Positions 1 to 8,095 are shown, counted from the first letter of the stretch. The stretch is DNA of 8,097 nt from Alphaproteobacteria bacterium (GCA_026984595.1 JALSRW010000537.1:1-8097); one strand, 5' to 3'. Made by a program: numbers and translations. The notes: generated by a model not told the origin, from the letters alone.

Positions 1-495
1 CAGAAGGCGTGGTCGCGCCAAGCCGACCGCATGGACGGCGACGCCCAGCGGTTCCAGCATCAGGGCATCGATCTCGTCGAACTCCTCCGGCAAGCGGAAC
101 AGGCTCGGGACGGTAGCGGTGATGCGTTCGGCCATGGCGCCCGCATGCGGCGGCACGCCCTTGAAGACCACTTCCGGGCAGAGGTTGGAATCGCCGGCAT
201 GGCACCATTCGCACGCGCCGCAGGGGCGGGCGGGATCCACGGCGACCAGGCAACCCTGCGGGAAGCCGTGCTCGGCACCGCGCGGATCGATCACCCGGCA
301 GGCGAATTCGTGACCGGGGATGAAGCCGGCGCAGGCCGCCTGGCTGCCGATGGCGCCTTCCAGATAATAGTGGAGATCACTGCCGCAGATGCCGACCGCC
401 GCCACTTCCAGCAGCAGCTCCTCCGCGGAGGGAACGGGATCCTCGACGGTGGCGACGCGCACCGTGCGCGGGGCTTCGAGCAGGACCGCCTGCAC
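1..495 (-). CDS. Zinc-dependent medium-chain alcohol/polyol dehydrogenase, N-terminal part (C-terminus beyond left edge)
   Basis: The visible 165 residues are the N-terminal, GroES-like catalytic domain of a zinc-dependent medium-chain dehydrogenase, a cytosolic family (sorbitol, threonine and sugar dehydrogenases) that oxidises alcohols with NAD(P). Catalytic-zinc ligands are visible as Cys37 in GICGSD, His62-Glu63 in PGHE, and Glu148 in LEPLGV. The four structural-zinc cysteines are present at 92, 95, 98 and 106. The Rossmann domain lies outside the window. I chose the GTG at 495-493 because AGGGAGG (511-505) sits 9 nt upstream and the protein then begins at the family's usual position, VQAVLLEAP. 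The gene is divergent from the ABC ATPase gene. The substrate cannot be read from this part; the neighbours suggest a sugar or polyol. Family assignment is firm, substrate is inference. Confidence 0.93.
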   Translation of the reverse strand, partial: MQAVLLEAPRTVRVATVEDPVPSAEELLLEVAAVGICGSDLHYYLEGAIGSQAACAGFIPGHEFACRVIDPRGAEHGFPQGCLVAVDPARPCGACEWCHAGDSNLCPEVVFKGVPPHAGAMAERITATVPSLFRLPEEFDEIDALMLEPLGVAVHAVGLARPRLL

Positions 496-550
496 CGAGA
501 ATTGCCTCCCTTTCCGCCGCTTCCGGCCGCCGGGCGACCGTCGCTGCTGC

Positions 551-579
551 TTGACAGCGGGCTTCGTGAACGAAATAGG
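551..579 (+). promoter_or_regulatory. Candidate promoter for the ABC ATPase gene
   Basis: TTGACA (551-556), a perfect sigma-70-type -35 hexamer, is followed 17 bp later by AATAGG (574-579), which matches only three of six -10 positions. It lies in the divergent intergenic gap, about 50 bp upstream of the chosen ATPase start. The -35 and spacing are good and the -10 is poor, so this remains a candidate. An inverted repeat fills much of the spacer, as expected for a repressed promoter. Confidence 0.35.
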
Positions 580-584
580 TGTCA
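552..584. promoter_or_regulatory. Nested inverted repeat, candidate shared operator
   Basis: The core is TTCGT-GA-ACGAA (563-574), a perfect 5-bp inverted repeat with a 2-bp centre. A second inverted pair, TGACA (552-556) and TGTCA (580-584), flanks it with almost the same centre (568 against 568.5). The core lies between the -35 and -10 of the plus-strand candidate promoter and overlaps the -10 of the minus-strand one, where a repressor could block both. No regulator gene is in the window, so the binding protein is unknown; a LacI-, GntR- or similar-type sugar regulator would fit, but this is inference. Confidence 0.35.
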
Positions 585-600
585 GCGAAACAAATGTCCA
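572..600 (-). promoter_or_regulatory. Candidate promoter for the zinc dehydrogenase gene
   Basis: Read on the minus strand, TGGACA (600-595, five of six matches to the -35 consensus) is followed after 17 bp by TATTTC (577-572, three of six matches to the -10 consensus). It would transcribe the zinc dehydrogenase that starts at 495 and overlaps the opposing candidate promoter, so the two may compete or be controlled together. It is weak by sequence alone. Confidence 0.3.
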
Positions 601-626
601 GACAGCAGGGAGGCGCCGGGCCGGAA

Positions 627-1724
<1,098 letters not shown>

Positions 1725-1761
1725 CCGCCGGGCCTGTTCCGGCCGTCCATGCCGCTCCCGT
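1725..1761. other. Convergent intergenic gap, no clear terminator
   Basis: These 37 bp separate the stop codons of the ATPase gene (plus) and the lactonase-like gene (minus). I see only short GC-rich inverted segments of about 4 bp and no stem followed by a T-run on either strand. Termination is probably Rho-dependent, or transcripts overlap at their 3' ends. Confidence 0.5.
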
Positions 1762-3750
1762 TCACCGCCCGCGCAGGCGGACCACCGCGTACGGGCCGAG
1801 TTCGAGGGCGCCCGCCGCGACCGTCCGGCCGCTCTCGTCGAATGCCTCGGGCTCGAAGCAGGCGAACTCGAAGCCGTCCTCGTCGAGGAAGGTGGCCTCG
1901 ACCCGCGCCCCGAGTCCCTCGAGTTCGAGGGCGAGAGGCTCGTGGCCGAGATTGGCGAGCCAGGCCTCGCGGCCCCGGGCGGTCTCGGCGGCAAAGGCCA
2001 AAACCCGGGTCGGCGCCGGATTGGTGATGGTCAACAACGGGGCGCCGGCGAGCCGGGCGAAGCCGCGCAGCACGTGGTATTTCGGATAGACCAGGGCATC
2101 GGCCTCGTCGAACCAGGGCTGGTCCCAGCCATGTTCGGAAACGACGATGCCGGCGGCCCCCACCGGCGCGGCCATGGTCACGATATCGGGGCCGTTCTCG
2201 GTCACTCTCGCCAGAAAACCCGCGTACCAGGCGGCGCCGATCAGGCCGCGTTCGCGCGGATCGACGGCGTTCATCGCCTGACGGATGTTGCGGGGGTTGG
2301 CCGCCGGGGCCTCGCCGTAGGGATTCTCGCGCATGGCGATGGAAGTCGGATAGAGCCGGTAGCGGCTGTCGCCCAGAAACGACCGCGCGGTGGCAAAAAG
2401 CGCCGGCAGGGCTTCCAGGGATTCCATCATCGAGCGGTCGTCACCGGCGTGGAAGATCGGACAGGTGTAATGGCCGACGAAATCGAACAGATCCGCCGCC
2501 GGCCGCTTGCGGTTCAGTTCGGTGAAGAAGGCGAAGGCGCCGCCGCCGATCGGAACGGGCGGCAGGACCGCCCGGGCCGCTTCCCGCAGCTCCTCGAAGG
2601 CGGGAGCCGGCGGAAACGGGCTTCCCGGTAGCACGCATTTCATGTCGCAGGCCGGGGGGACGGCGATGGCATCGAAAGCGGTGCCGGAGCCGGCGATGGC
2701 CCCGGCGATGCCCTCGAGGTCGCGCCGCAGGATCGCCGGATCCGCGCTCGGTCGACCTTCCGCATCCTCGCACGGCACCACCGCCTCCAGCAGCAACGGG
2801 GCGCCCAGCGCCGCACCGAGTCTGCCGTAGCGGCGGAGCGTGTCGGCCCCGTGGCCGAGGCGGGGATCGAAGCGGCAGCTCAGATGCCGGGGAGATGCGC
2901 GTTCGAGAAGGGCGGAGCGGGCGAGGGCCGGCTCGACCTGCTCGGGCAGCACGCCGAGACCGAGGGGCGGCACTCGCCTCTGTCGCCGCCCGCCGATGGC
3001 GATGCGGATGGTCCCTCCGGTACCGGCGCCGGCGGCCACGGCCGGCACCGTTCCCGACAGCTCCAGGGAGACGCGCTGGTGCAGCCGTTCGCCGGCCGGA
3101 AGGCGGTAGGGCCAGGGTCTGGCCAACGGACGGATGTAGGTCTTGAAGGAGGCATCCGTCCAGTTGCGCTGATCCTCCATCTCGTAGGCGTCGCCTTCCA
3201 TGCGGCAGGTGACCCGCAGCCCGGGGCGAACCTCGTGGGTGATCGCGCGGATATCGGTGAACGGACACCAGGGCGAGATCTGCTCGGGAAAGCGGCTCCT
3301 GTCGACACTACCGTCGGTGTGCGTGATCTCGACCGGGGCGCCGGCGACCCCGGCGATCGGGTGCAGCACCACGAAGCCGGTGCGGTTGGTGAGAAATTCG
3401 GTCTCGGGTACCGCCTCCACCTCGAACCGGAGGCCGCCTTCGGCATCGCCGAGGATGCGGGCGTCATAGGAGAGGGCCTGGGCTTCGTCGGCGCAGCGGG
3501 CGCGATAGCGGACATCGAAGCCGCTTGCGCTTTCCGCGATGCGCAGATCCGAGATCTCGGGAAGGTAGGTGCCCCAGTCCTTGTCGCGGGTGACGAAGGC
3601 GATGGCCCGGATCGCCTCCCGCCCGGCGATGCGGATCGCACGCAGATCGCCGCCATCGAGCAGGCATTCGAGGGGTCCGGCCGTGAGCCGCCGCGGCTCG
3701 GAGACGGTCTCCTCGGTGCCGTACAGAGCGATTGCGGGTGAAACGTGCAT
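1762..3750 (-). CDS. apnL: D-apionate lactonase-like protein
   Basis: The 662-aa protein matches, from memory, the D-apionate lactonase family (ApnL), which hydrolyses D-apionolactone to D-apionate in D-apiose catabolism. The layout fits: an N-terminal beta-rich domain (about 10-250), a middle TIM-barrel-like domain (about 290-560) and a small C-terminal beta domain (about 570-662). Conserved-looking stretches include RDKDWGTY (55-62), NRTGFVVLHP (122-131), RNWTDASFKTY (195-205), FTELNRKRP (409-417) and SEHGW (538-542). No signal peptide is visible, so it is probably cytosolic. ATG 3750 was chosen because AGGGGAGG (3766-3759) lies 8 nt upstream. The open frame continues further upstream, but there it only shadows the permease gene. 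It is the last gene of the minus-strand operon, 32 nt after the MalG-type permease. Family placement is fairly confident; the exact lactone substrate is inferred. The alternative is a lactonase for another sugar acid. Confidence 0.72.
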   Translation of the reverse strand: MHVSPAIALYGTEETVSEPRRLTAGPLECLLDGGDLRAIRIAGREAIRAIAFVTRDKDWGTYLPEISDLRIAESASGFDVRYRARCADEAQALSYDARILGDAEGGLRFEVEAVPETEFLTNRTGFVVLHPIAGVAGAPVEITHTDGSVDRSRFPEQISPWCPFTDIRAITHEVRPGLRVTCRMEGDAYEMEDQRNWTDASFKTYIRPLARPWPYRLPAGERLHQRVSLELSGTVPAVAAGAGTGGTIRIAIGGRRQRRVPPLGLGVLPEQVEPALARSALLERASPRHLSCRFDPRLGHGADTLRRYGRLGAALGAPLLLEAVVPCEDAEGRPSADPAILRRDLEGIAGAIAGSGTAFDAIAVPPACDMKCVLPGSPFPPAPAFEELREAARAVLPPVPIGGGAFAFFTELNRKRPAADLFDFVGHYTCPIFHAGDDRSMMESLEALPALFATARSFLGDSRYRLYPTSIAMRENPYGEAPAANPRNIRQAMNAVDPRERGLIGAAWYAGFLARVTENGPDIVTMAAPVGAAGIVVSEHGWDQPWFDEADALVYPKYHVLRGFARLAGAPLLTITNPAPTRVLAFAAETARGREAWLANLGHEPLALELEGLGARVEATFLDEDGFEFACFEPEAFDESGRTVAAGALELGPYAVVRLRGR

Positions 3751-3782
3751 GGCTCGGACCTCCCCTCGTCGCGCCGGTCGGC

Positions 3783-4604
3783 TCAGGCCTTGACGGCCCC
3801 CATGGAGATGCCGCGGACGAGAAAGCGTTGCAGGGCGGCGACGGCGACGAACACCGGCACCGTGCCGAGGGTGCTCATCGCCGCGATCTTGGCCCAGAAA
3901 TTCGACTGGCCGCCGAAATAGTGGGTCACCTGCACCGGGAAGGTGGTGACCGCGTTCCGGGTCAGCACGAGGGCGAAGATGAAATCGTTCCAGGCGAAGA
4001 CGAAGGTGAACACGGCGGTGGCGAACATGCCGCCGCGGACCACCGGAAGGACGATCCTCGAGAAGACCTGCCAGCGGCTCGCGCCGTCGATCAGGGCCGC
4101 TTCCTCGAGTTCGATCGGCACGTCCTGGATGTAGCCGCGCATCATCCAGATCACATAGGGCAGGTTGAAGGCGGTATAGAGCACGATCAGCCCGGAGAAG
4201 GTGTCGACCCAGCCCAGCGTGACATAGAGCAGGAACACCGGAAACACGATCGCGATCGGCGGGATCATGCGGTTGCTGATGATCCACATGGCGAACTTGT
4301 CGCCGCCGGTGCGGAAGCGGGCGATGCTGTATGCGGCCATGCTGCCGAGCAGCATGGCCGCCACCGTGCTGACACTGGCCACCACCAGGCTGTTCCACAC
4401 CGTCCAGGCATCGCCGTCCTTGAACAGCACCCGATAGTTGCCGAACTGCAGGCGCTCCGGCCACCAGGTGGGCGGGAAGGCGAAGATTTCCTCGGGCGTC
4501 TTGAAGGAGATGATGATCAGCCAGTAGATCGGGAACAGGAAGAACAGGAGGGCCGCGGCGACCCCGAGATAGCGGAGCACCATGATCCGTCGGGCGCGGC
4601 TCAT
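3783..4604 (-). CDS. Carbohydrate ABC transporter permease, MalG type
   Basis: This is one of the two inner-membrane subunits of the CUT1 sugar importer (273 aa, normal for MalG-type). Hydrophobic segments run at about 11-33, 69-93, 107-129, 136-155, 192-214 and 242-262. The EAA loop that docks on the ATPase is at residues 168-187, starting EAALIDGAS and ending IVLP. The short N-terminus followed directly by a membrane segment, and the ISFKTPEEI stretch after it, are typical of this subunit. Start ATG 4604-4602 overlaps the MalF-type stop as ATGA, which suggests translational coupling; GGAG (4616-4613) lies 8 nt upstream. Longer in-frame starts only shadow the upstream permease gene. The lactonase-like gene follows after 32 nt. 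Confidence 0.95.
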   Translation of the reverse strand: MSRARRIMVLRYLGVAAALLFFLFPIYWLIIISFKTPEEIFAFPPTWWPERLQFGNYRVLFKDGDAWTVWNSLVVASVSTVAAMLLGSMAAYSIARFRTGGDKFAMWIISNRMIPPIAIVFPVFLLYVTLGWVDTFSGLIVLYTAFNLPYVIWMMRGYIQDVPIELEEAALIDGASRWQVFSRIVLPVVRGGMFATAVFTFVFAWNDFIFALVLTRNAVTTFPVQVTHYFGGQSNFWAKIAAMSTLGTVPVFVAVAALQRFLVRGISMGAVKA

Positions 4605-5533
4605 CGCGTGATCTCCACCCGGCGCAGCGCGAGCATCACCAGAAGCGACAGGAACAGAATGACGACGAAGGCCATGGCCGCCGTGTAGGAGGTCTCGAAC
4701 TGGCGGAAGCCCTGGATGTAGGCGTAGATCGACAGGGTCTCGGTCATCGTCCCGGGACCGCCCTTGGTGAGCGCCCAGACCACGTCGAACAGGCGGAAGA
4801 GATCGAGGGCACGGATCAGGAGCGCCACCGCCAGCACCGGCTTGATCGAAGGCAGCAGCACTCTGGTGACGATGGTGAACCAGCCGGCGCCGTCGATCTG
4901 GGCCGCCTCCACCAGCGAGCGGTCGACCGCGGTGAGCCCGGCCAGAAGCAGCAGGAACATGAAGGGCGTCCACTGCCAGATCTCGGCGATCAGGATCGCC
5001 GCATAGACGAAATCGGGATCGACCACCCAGAGGATCGTCACCGGTTCGCCCGCGAACCACGAGATGATCTGATTGACGGGACCGAAGCGGTTGTCGAACA
5101 TCAGCCGCCAGGTGGCGCCGGCGACGATCGGCGAGATCACCACCGGCAGGACCAGCAGGGCGACGAAGATCTGCTTGCCCGGCAGGCGTTCCAGCAGCAG
5201 CAGCGCCAGCAAGAGCCCGAGCAGGAGTTCGACCGGCAACGCCACGGCCATGAACAGGAGGGTGTGGCCCACGGATTCGAAGAACCGCCGATCGGCGAAC
5301 AGGCGCGCGTAGTTCGAAAGCCCCTGAAAGCTCGTGTCTTCCTCGAACATGTTGATGTTCTGGAAGCTCACCAGCAGGGTGTAGATGATCGGAAACAGTC
5401 CGACCAGCAGGATCACCAGCACCGCCGGCCAGAGCATGAAATAGCGAAAGCCGCGATCGCCGAGCCCGGCGCGTGCCTTCCGGCTCGCGCGCATCGCGGC
5501 CAGCGGTTCGACGTCGGGCAGGCTACGGTTCAT
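4601..5533 (-). CDS. Carbohydrate ABC transporter permease, MalF type
   Basis: This is the second inner-membrane subunit of the CUT1 importer (310 aa). Six hydrophobic segments are visible at about 31-57, 88-115, 119-141, 173-199, 228-247 and 284-304. The EAA loop is at 209-228, starting EAAQIDGAG and ending VLLP. The soluble N-terminus (1-28) is Arg/Lys-rich, as expected for the cytosolic side. The ATG at 5533 has no good Shine-Dalgarno sequence: the nearest purine-rich stretch is GGGGAAGG (5560-5553), 19 nt away and buried in a hairpin arm. Translation may therefore be low relative to the binding protein; a later ATG at residue 14 has no better site. It sits between the binding-protein gene and the MalG-type gene in the operon. 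Confidence 0.95.
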   Translation of the reverse strand: MNRSLPDVEPLAAMRASRKARAGLGDRGFRYFMLWPAVLVILLVGLFPIIYTLLVSFQNINMFEEDTSFQGLSNYARLFADRRFFESVGHTLLFMAVALPVELLLGLLLALLLLERLPGKQIFVALLVLPVVISPIVAGATWRLMFDNRFGPVNQIISWFAGEPVTILWVVDPDFVYAAILIAEIWQWTPFMFLLLLAGLTAVDRSLVEAAQIDGAGWFTIVTRVLLPSIKPVLAVALLIRALDLFRLFDVVWALTKGGPGTMTETLSIYAYIQGFRQFETSYTAAMAFVVILFLSLLVMLALRRVEITR

Positions 5534-5548
5534 GCCGCTGCACGGGCT

Positions 5549-5582
5549 GCACCTTCCCCGCGACGGGCCGCGGGGAAGGTGC
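5549..5582 (-). promoter_or_regulatory. Intercistronic stem-loop after the binding-protein gene
   Basis: GCACCTTCCCCGCG (5549-5562) pairs perfectly with CGCGGGGAAGGTGC (5569-5582), giving a 14-bp, mostly G-C stem with a 6-nt loop. In the minus-strand mRNA the stem begins 6 nt after the binding-protein stop codon and ends 15 nt before the MalF-type start. No T-run follows on either strand, so it is not a standard intrinsic terminator. In maltose-type operons, structures at this position stabilise the upstream binding-protein mRNA or damp downstream expression; that role is inferred here. Confidence 0.75.
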
Positions 5583-5588
5583 GGGCGC

Positions 5589-7019
5589 TCATTGCGGATA
5601 GGCGTTGGGTTTGGAGGCCCAGTCGAGATACGCTTCGCGTTGGCGATCGACGCCGATCCGCTCGGTCAGCGCATCCCACTGCGCGGCGACATCGTCGAGG
5701 ATCGTCTGCGGATCCTCGCCGGCCCACAGGCGCGAGATGCCCTGGCGCAGCGCCTCCTCGTACTTGTCGGTCTGCAGCAGCGAGAGATCCAGGAGACCGC
5801 TCACCGCTCCGGCCTGAAGGGCGGCCAGATATTCCGGCGCCGCCGGCCAGAGATTGCGGTATTCCTCGCTGGCGTAATGCGAGGCGCGGAACGGATCGCG
5901 CAGGGCGTAGGGCAGCATCACCCGCTTCAGGCTGATGTCCTTGCTGTTGAGCCACTGGATGAATAGGTAGGCCGCGTCCTTGTTCCTGCTCGAGGAGGAG
6001 ACGGCGAGCGAGAAGCCGGCGGCCAGTTCGGGATGGCCGCCCGGGGGCAGGGCATAGCCGACCTTGCCGCCGATCTTCGACTTCGGCACCCAGGAAAGCG
6101 CCTCCTCTTCGGTGCCGTAGCCCGCTGCCCAGCGACCGTAGGGCGGCCAGGAAATGGTCATCGCCGTATCGCCGGCCAGAAAGGCGGCCAGGTTCTCGAC
6201 GAACCCCCAGCTCTCGACACCCGGGGGCATGCATTTGTTCTCTTCGCGCATCGCGGTGAGAACCTCGACGCCGGTCGGCGAATTGACCGTCGCCTTCATG
6301 GTCTCGGGATCGAAGAAGCGGCCGCCCTCGACCAGGAAGCGCTCCTGGAACATGAACTGGGCGTAGGGTGCGTCGCGGAAGAAGGCGGCGCCGTAGGGCT
6401 TGCCGCCGGTATAGTCGGTGATGAAGCAGGCGACGTCGCGGAACTGTTTCCAGTCGGTCGGCGGCACCGGCAGCTCGTAGCCGAGCTTCTCCTCGAACGC
6501 CGCCCGGATCGCCGGGTCACCGAGCACGTCCTTGCGGTAGTACATCAGGAACACATCGCCGTCGTCGGGCAGCCCGTAGATGGTGTCGCCGACCTTCATC
6601 TGGTTGTCGCGATAGACGGGGGCGATGTCCGGCAGCTCCTCGCGGTAGCGATACTTGTCGACATAGGCATCGAGCGGCTCGAGGGCGCCGGCGCGGGCGA
6701 GATCGGCCATCCAGGAGGGGATCACGTTGAGCGCGTCGTAGGCGCCGGTGCCGGCCCGGTGCTCCTGCAGGATCTTGGTGAACATCTCGGCGGTCGGCAC
6801 CTCGATCACCTTGACCTTGATGCCCGTCAGCTTCTCCCACATGGGGCCCGAGAAGTTGAGGGGATCCAGGGACTGCAGACCGGCTTCCCAGACGATGGTG
6901 ATCTCCGTGCCGGCATATTTCCTGGCCGCCTCGACGGCGATGTCGTCGGCCTGCTGGGCCGAGGCGGCTCCGCCCAGGCCGGTCGCCAGGGCGGCGGCGA
7001 GAAGGGATTTCCGGATCAT
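5589..7019 (-). CDS. Periplasmic sugar-binding protein of the ABC transporter (CUT1, extracellular solute-binding family 1-like)
   Basis: This is the secreted protein that captures the substrate and delivers it to the permeases (476 aa, at the long end for the family). A clear Sec signal peptide is seen: Arg3-Lys4, a hydrophobic Leu/Ala core, and cleavage expected after Ala21 (ASA/QQ). The mature part begins with a strand typical of these proteins (TEITIVWEAG, 38-47), then FTKILQEHRAG (80-90) and YDALNVIPSWMADLA (94-108). GDTAMTISWPPYG (283-295) marks the second lobe. The only two cysteines, 198 and 263, could form a disulphide in the periplasm. ATG 7019 overlaps the dehydrogenase stop as ATGA and has GGGGAGG (7036-7030) 10 nt upstream. 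The extended open frame upstream lacks a signal peptide and shadows the dehydrogenase gene. The ligand cannot be read from sequence; the lactonase neighbour suggests a sugar, sugar acid or glycoside. Confidence 0.93.
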   Translation of the reverse strand: MIRKSLLAAALATGLGGAASAQQADDIAVEAARKYAGTEITIVWEAGLQSLDPLNFSGPMWEKLTGIKVKVIEVPTAEMFTKILQEHRAGTGAYDALNVIPSWMADLARAGALEPLDAYVDKYRYREELPDIAPVYRDNQMKVGDTIYGLPDDGDVFLMYYRKDVLGDPAIRAAFEEKLGYELPVPPTDWKQFRDVACFITDYTGGKPYGAAFFRDAPYAQFMFQERFLVEGGRFFDPETMKATVNSPTGVEVLTAMREENKCMPPGVESWGFVENLAAFLAGDTAMTISWPPYGRWAAGYGTEEEALSWVPKSKIGGKVGYALPPGGHPELAAGFSLAVSSSSRNKDAAYLFIQWLNSKDISLKRVMLPYALRDPFRASHYASEEYRNLWPAAPEYLAALQAGAVSGLLDLSLLQTDKYEEALRQGISRLWAGEDPQTILDDVAAQWDALTERIGVDRQREAYLDWASKPNAYPQ

Positions 7020-8095
7020 GGCGATGGTTCCTCCCCGTTCGCGCCCGGCGCCCATCGCCGGGCGAGTGAAGCTCGTGTCGCGAACGCCGCGCGATAGCGC
7101 TCGAGCCGGGCCCGGAAACCGGGCCGCTCCAGCACCTCGCGATTGACCACCCCGCCGGGGGCGGTGCCCTGCATGACCGCTTGCACCGCCGCGATGTCGG
7201 CGGCGCCGATACGGGCGAAACACTCGTCGGTCCAGCAGAGCGCGTGCGGCGTCAGGATCACGTTGTCGAGCGCGAGCAGCGGCTCCTCGGCGGGGGTCGG
7301 CTCGGTCTCGAAGACATCGAGCCCGGCACCGGCGATCCGCCGCGCGGCCAGCGCCTCGTAGAGTGCCTTCTGGTCGACCACCGGGCCGCGCGCGGTGTTG
7401 ATGAAAAAGGCGGTGGGCTTCATGAGCCCGATCAGACGGGCGTCCACGAGGCCGCGGGTGGTCTCGCCGAGCGGCACGCTGACCGAGAGGAAATCGCTTT
7501 CGCGGAACAGGGTCTCGAGATCCACGAGCTCGACCCCGAGCTCGCGGGCGAGGGCGGGATCGGCCCAGGGATCATGGGCCAGAAAGCGCATCTCGAAGGG
7601 GCGGGCGAGGCGGAACACCTCGGCGCCGATATTGCCGATGCCGAGCTGGCCGAGGATGCGCCCGGTGAGCCCCCTGCCCATGAAATCGGCGCGGCGCGCC
7701 CATCCCTCGGGCCCCTGCCGGGTGAGCCGGTCCTTTTCGAGAAGCCTGCCCGCCAGCGCCAGGACGAAGGTGAGAATGGCCGTGGCCACCGGCCGCCGCA
7801 CCCCGTCCGGGGTGATCGTCACGGCGATGTCCCGTTCCGTGCAGGCGGCGAGATCGACATTGTCGTAGCCGACCCCGAAGCGGGCGACGAGAGCCAGCCT
7901 GCCATCCGCCGGAATGCTTTCGCGGCCGAACTTCGGCGCCAACAGGACGAGGGCGTCGCAGCCCGCCACCGTCTCGGCCGGGATGACGCCGTTCCTGGGC
8001 TCGGCCCGGACCAGATCGACCCGCGGATCCTCGCGCAGGGGCGAGAGATCGAAGCTCGGAAAGGCGGGGCTGCCGTCGGGCCTGGTGAAGTCGCC
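7016..8095 (-). CDS. D-isomer-specific 2-hydroxyacid dehydrogenase, NAD-dependent (N-terminus beyond right edge)
   Basis: This cytosolic enzyme family interconverts D-2-hydroxyacids and 2-oxoacids with NAD(H). The frame stays open to the window edge, and 359 residues are visible. Counting from the edge, the NAD motif GIGNIG is at 152-157, with Asp175 in HDPWAD at the end of the second strand, which favours NAD. The catalytic triad is present: Arg236 in NTARG, Glu265 in FETEP and His284 in TPHALCW. Probably only a few N-terminal residues are missing, because the first residues (GDFTRPDGSPAFPSFDLSPL) resemble the start of the substrate domain. A GTG at 7969 is in frame but would cut away part of that domain, so I do not use it. 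The stop overlaps the binding-protein ATG, so the two are co-translated or coupled. The substrate is unknown; the context suggests a sugar-acid intermediate. Confidence 0.92.
   Translation of the reverse strand, partial: GDFTRPDGSPAFPSFDLSPLREDPRVDLVRAEPRNGVIPAETVAGCDALVLLAPKFGRESIPADGRLALVARFGVGYDNVDLAACTERDIAVTITPDGVRRPVATAILTFVLALAGRLLEKDRLTRQGPEGWARRADFMGRGLTGRILGQLGIGNIGAEVFRLARPFEMRFLAHDPWADPALARELGVELVDLETLFRESDFLSVSVPLGETTRGLVDARLIGLMKPTAFFINTARGPVVDQKALYEALAARRIAGAGLDVFETEPTPAEEPLLALDNVILTPHALCWTDECFARIGAADIAAVQAVMQGTAPGGVVNREVLERPGFRARLERYRAAFATRASLARRWAPGANGEEPSP

Noticed and set aside
2851..3741. 296-codon plus-strand open frame inside the lactonase-like gene
   Set aside because: It is a GC-driven shadow antisense to the 662-aa protein, with no domain or credible independent context.
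3751..4464. N-terminal extension of the lactonase-like frame up to 4464
   Set aside because: This part is an alternate-frame reading of the MalG-type permease gene; a strong ribosome site places the real start at 3750.
3732..4688. 318-codon plus-strand open frame opposite the MalG-type permease, rich in His, Asp and Glu
   Set aside because: The odd composition is what the complement of hydrophobic membrane-protein codons gives; the permease on the minus strand is certain.
6033..7097. 354-codon plus-strand open frame opposite the binding-protein gene
   Set aside because: It is antisense to a protein with a clear signal peptide and family features, and has no recognisable domain.
7109..7125. 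GGCCCGG-AAA-CCGGGCC inverted repeat near the 3' end of the hydroxyacid dehydrogenase gene
   Set aside because: It lies in coding sequence, is only 7 bp per arm, and is explained by GC-rich Arg, Pro and Gly codons. There is no T-run and it is not at a gene boundary.
7016..7969. GTG at 7969 as the start of the hydroxyacid dehydrogenase
   Set aside because: The frame remains open to the window edge, and the residues before the GTG look like the normal start of the substrate domain, so the real start is outside the window.
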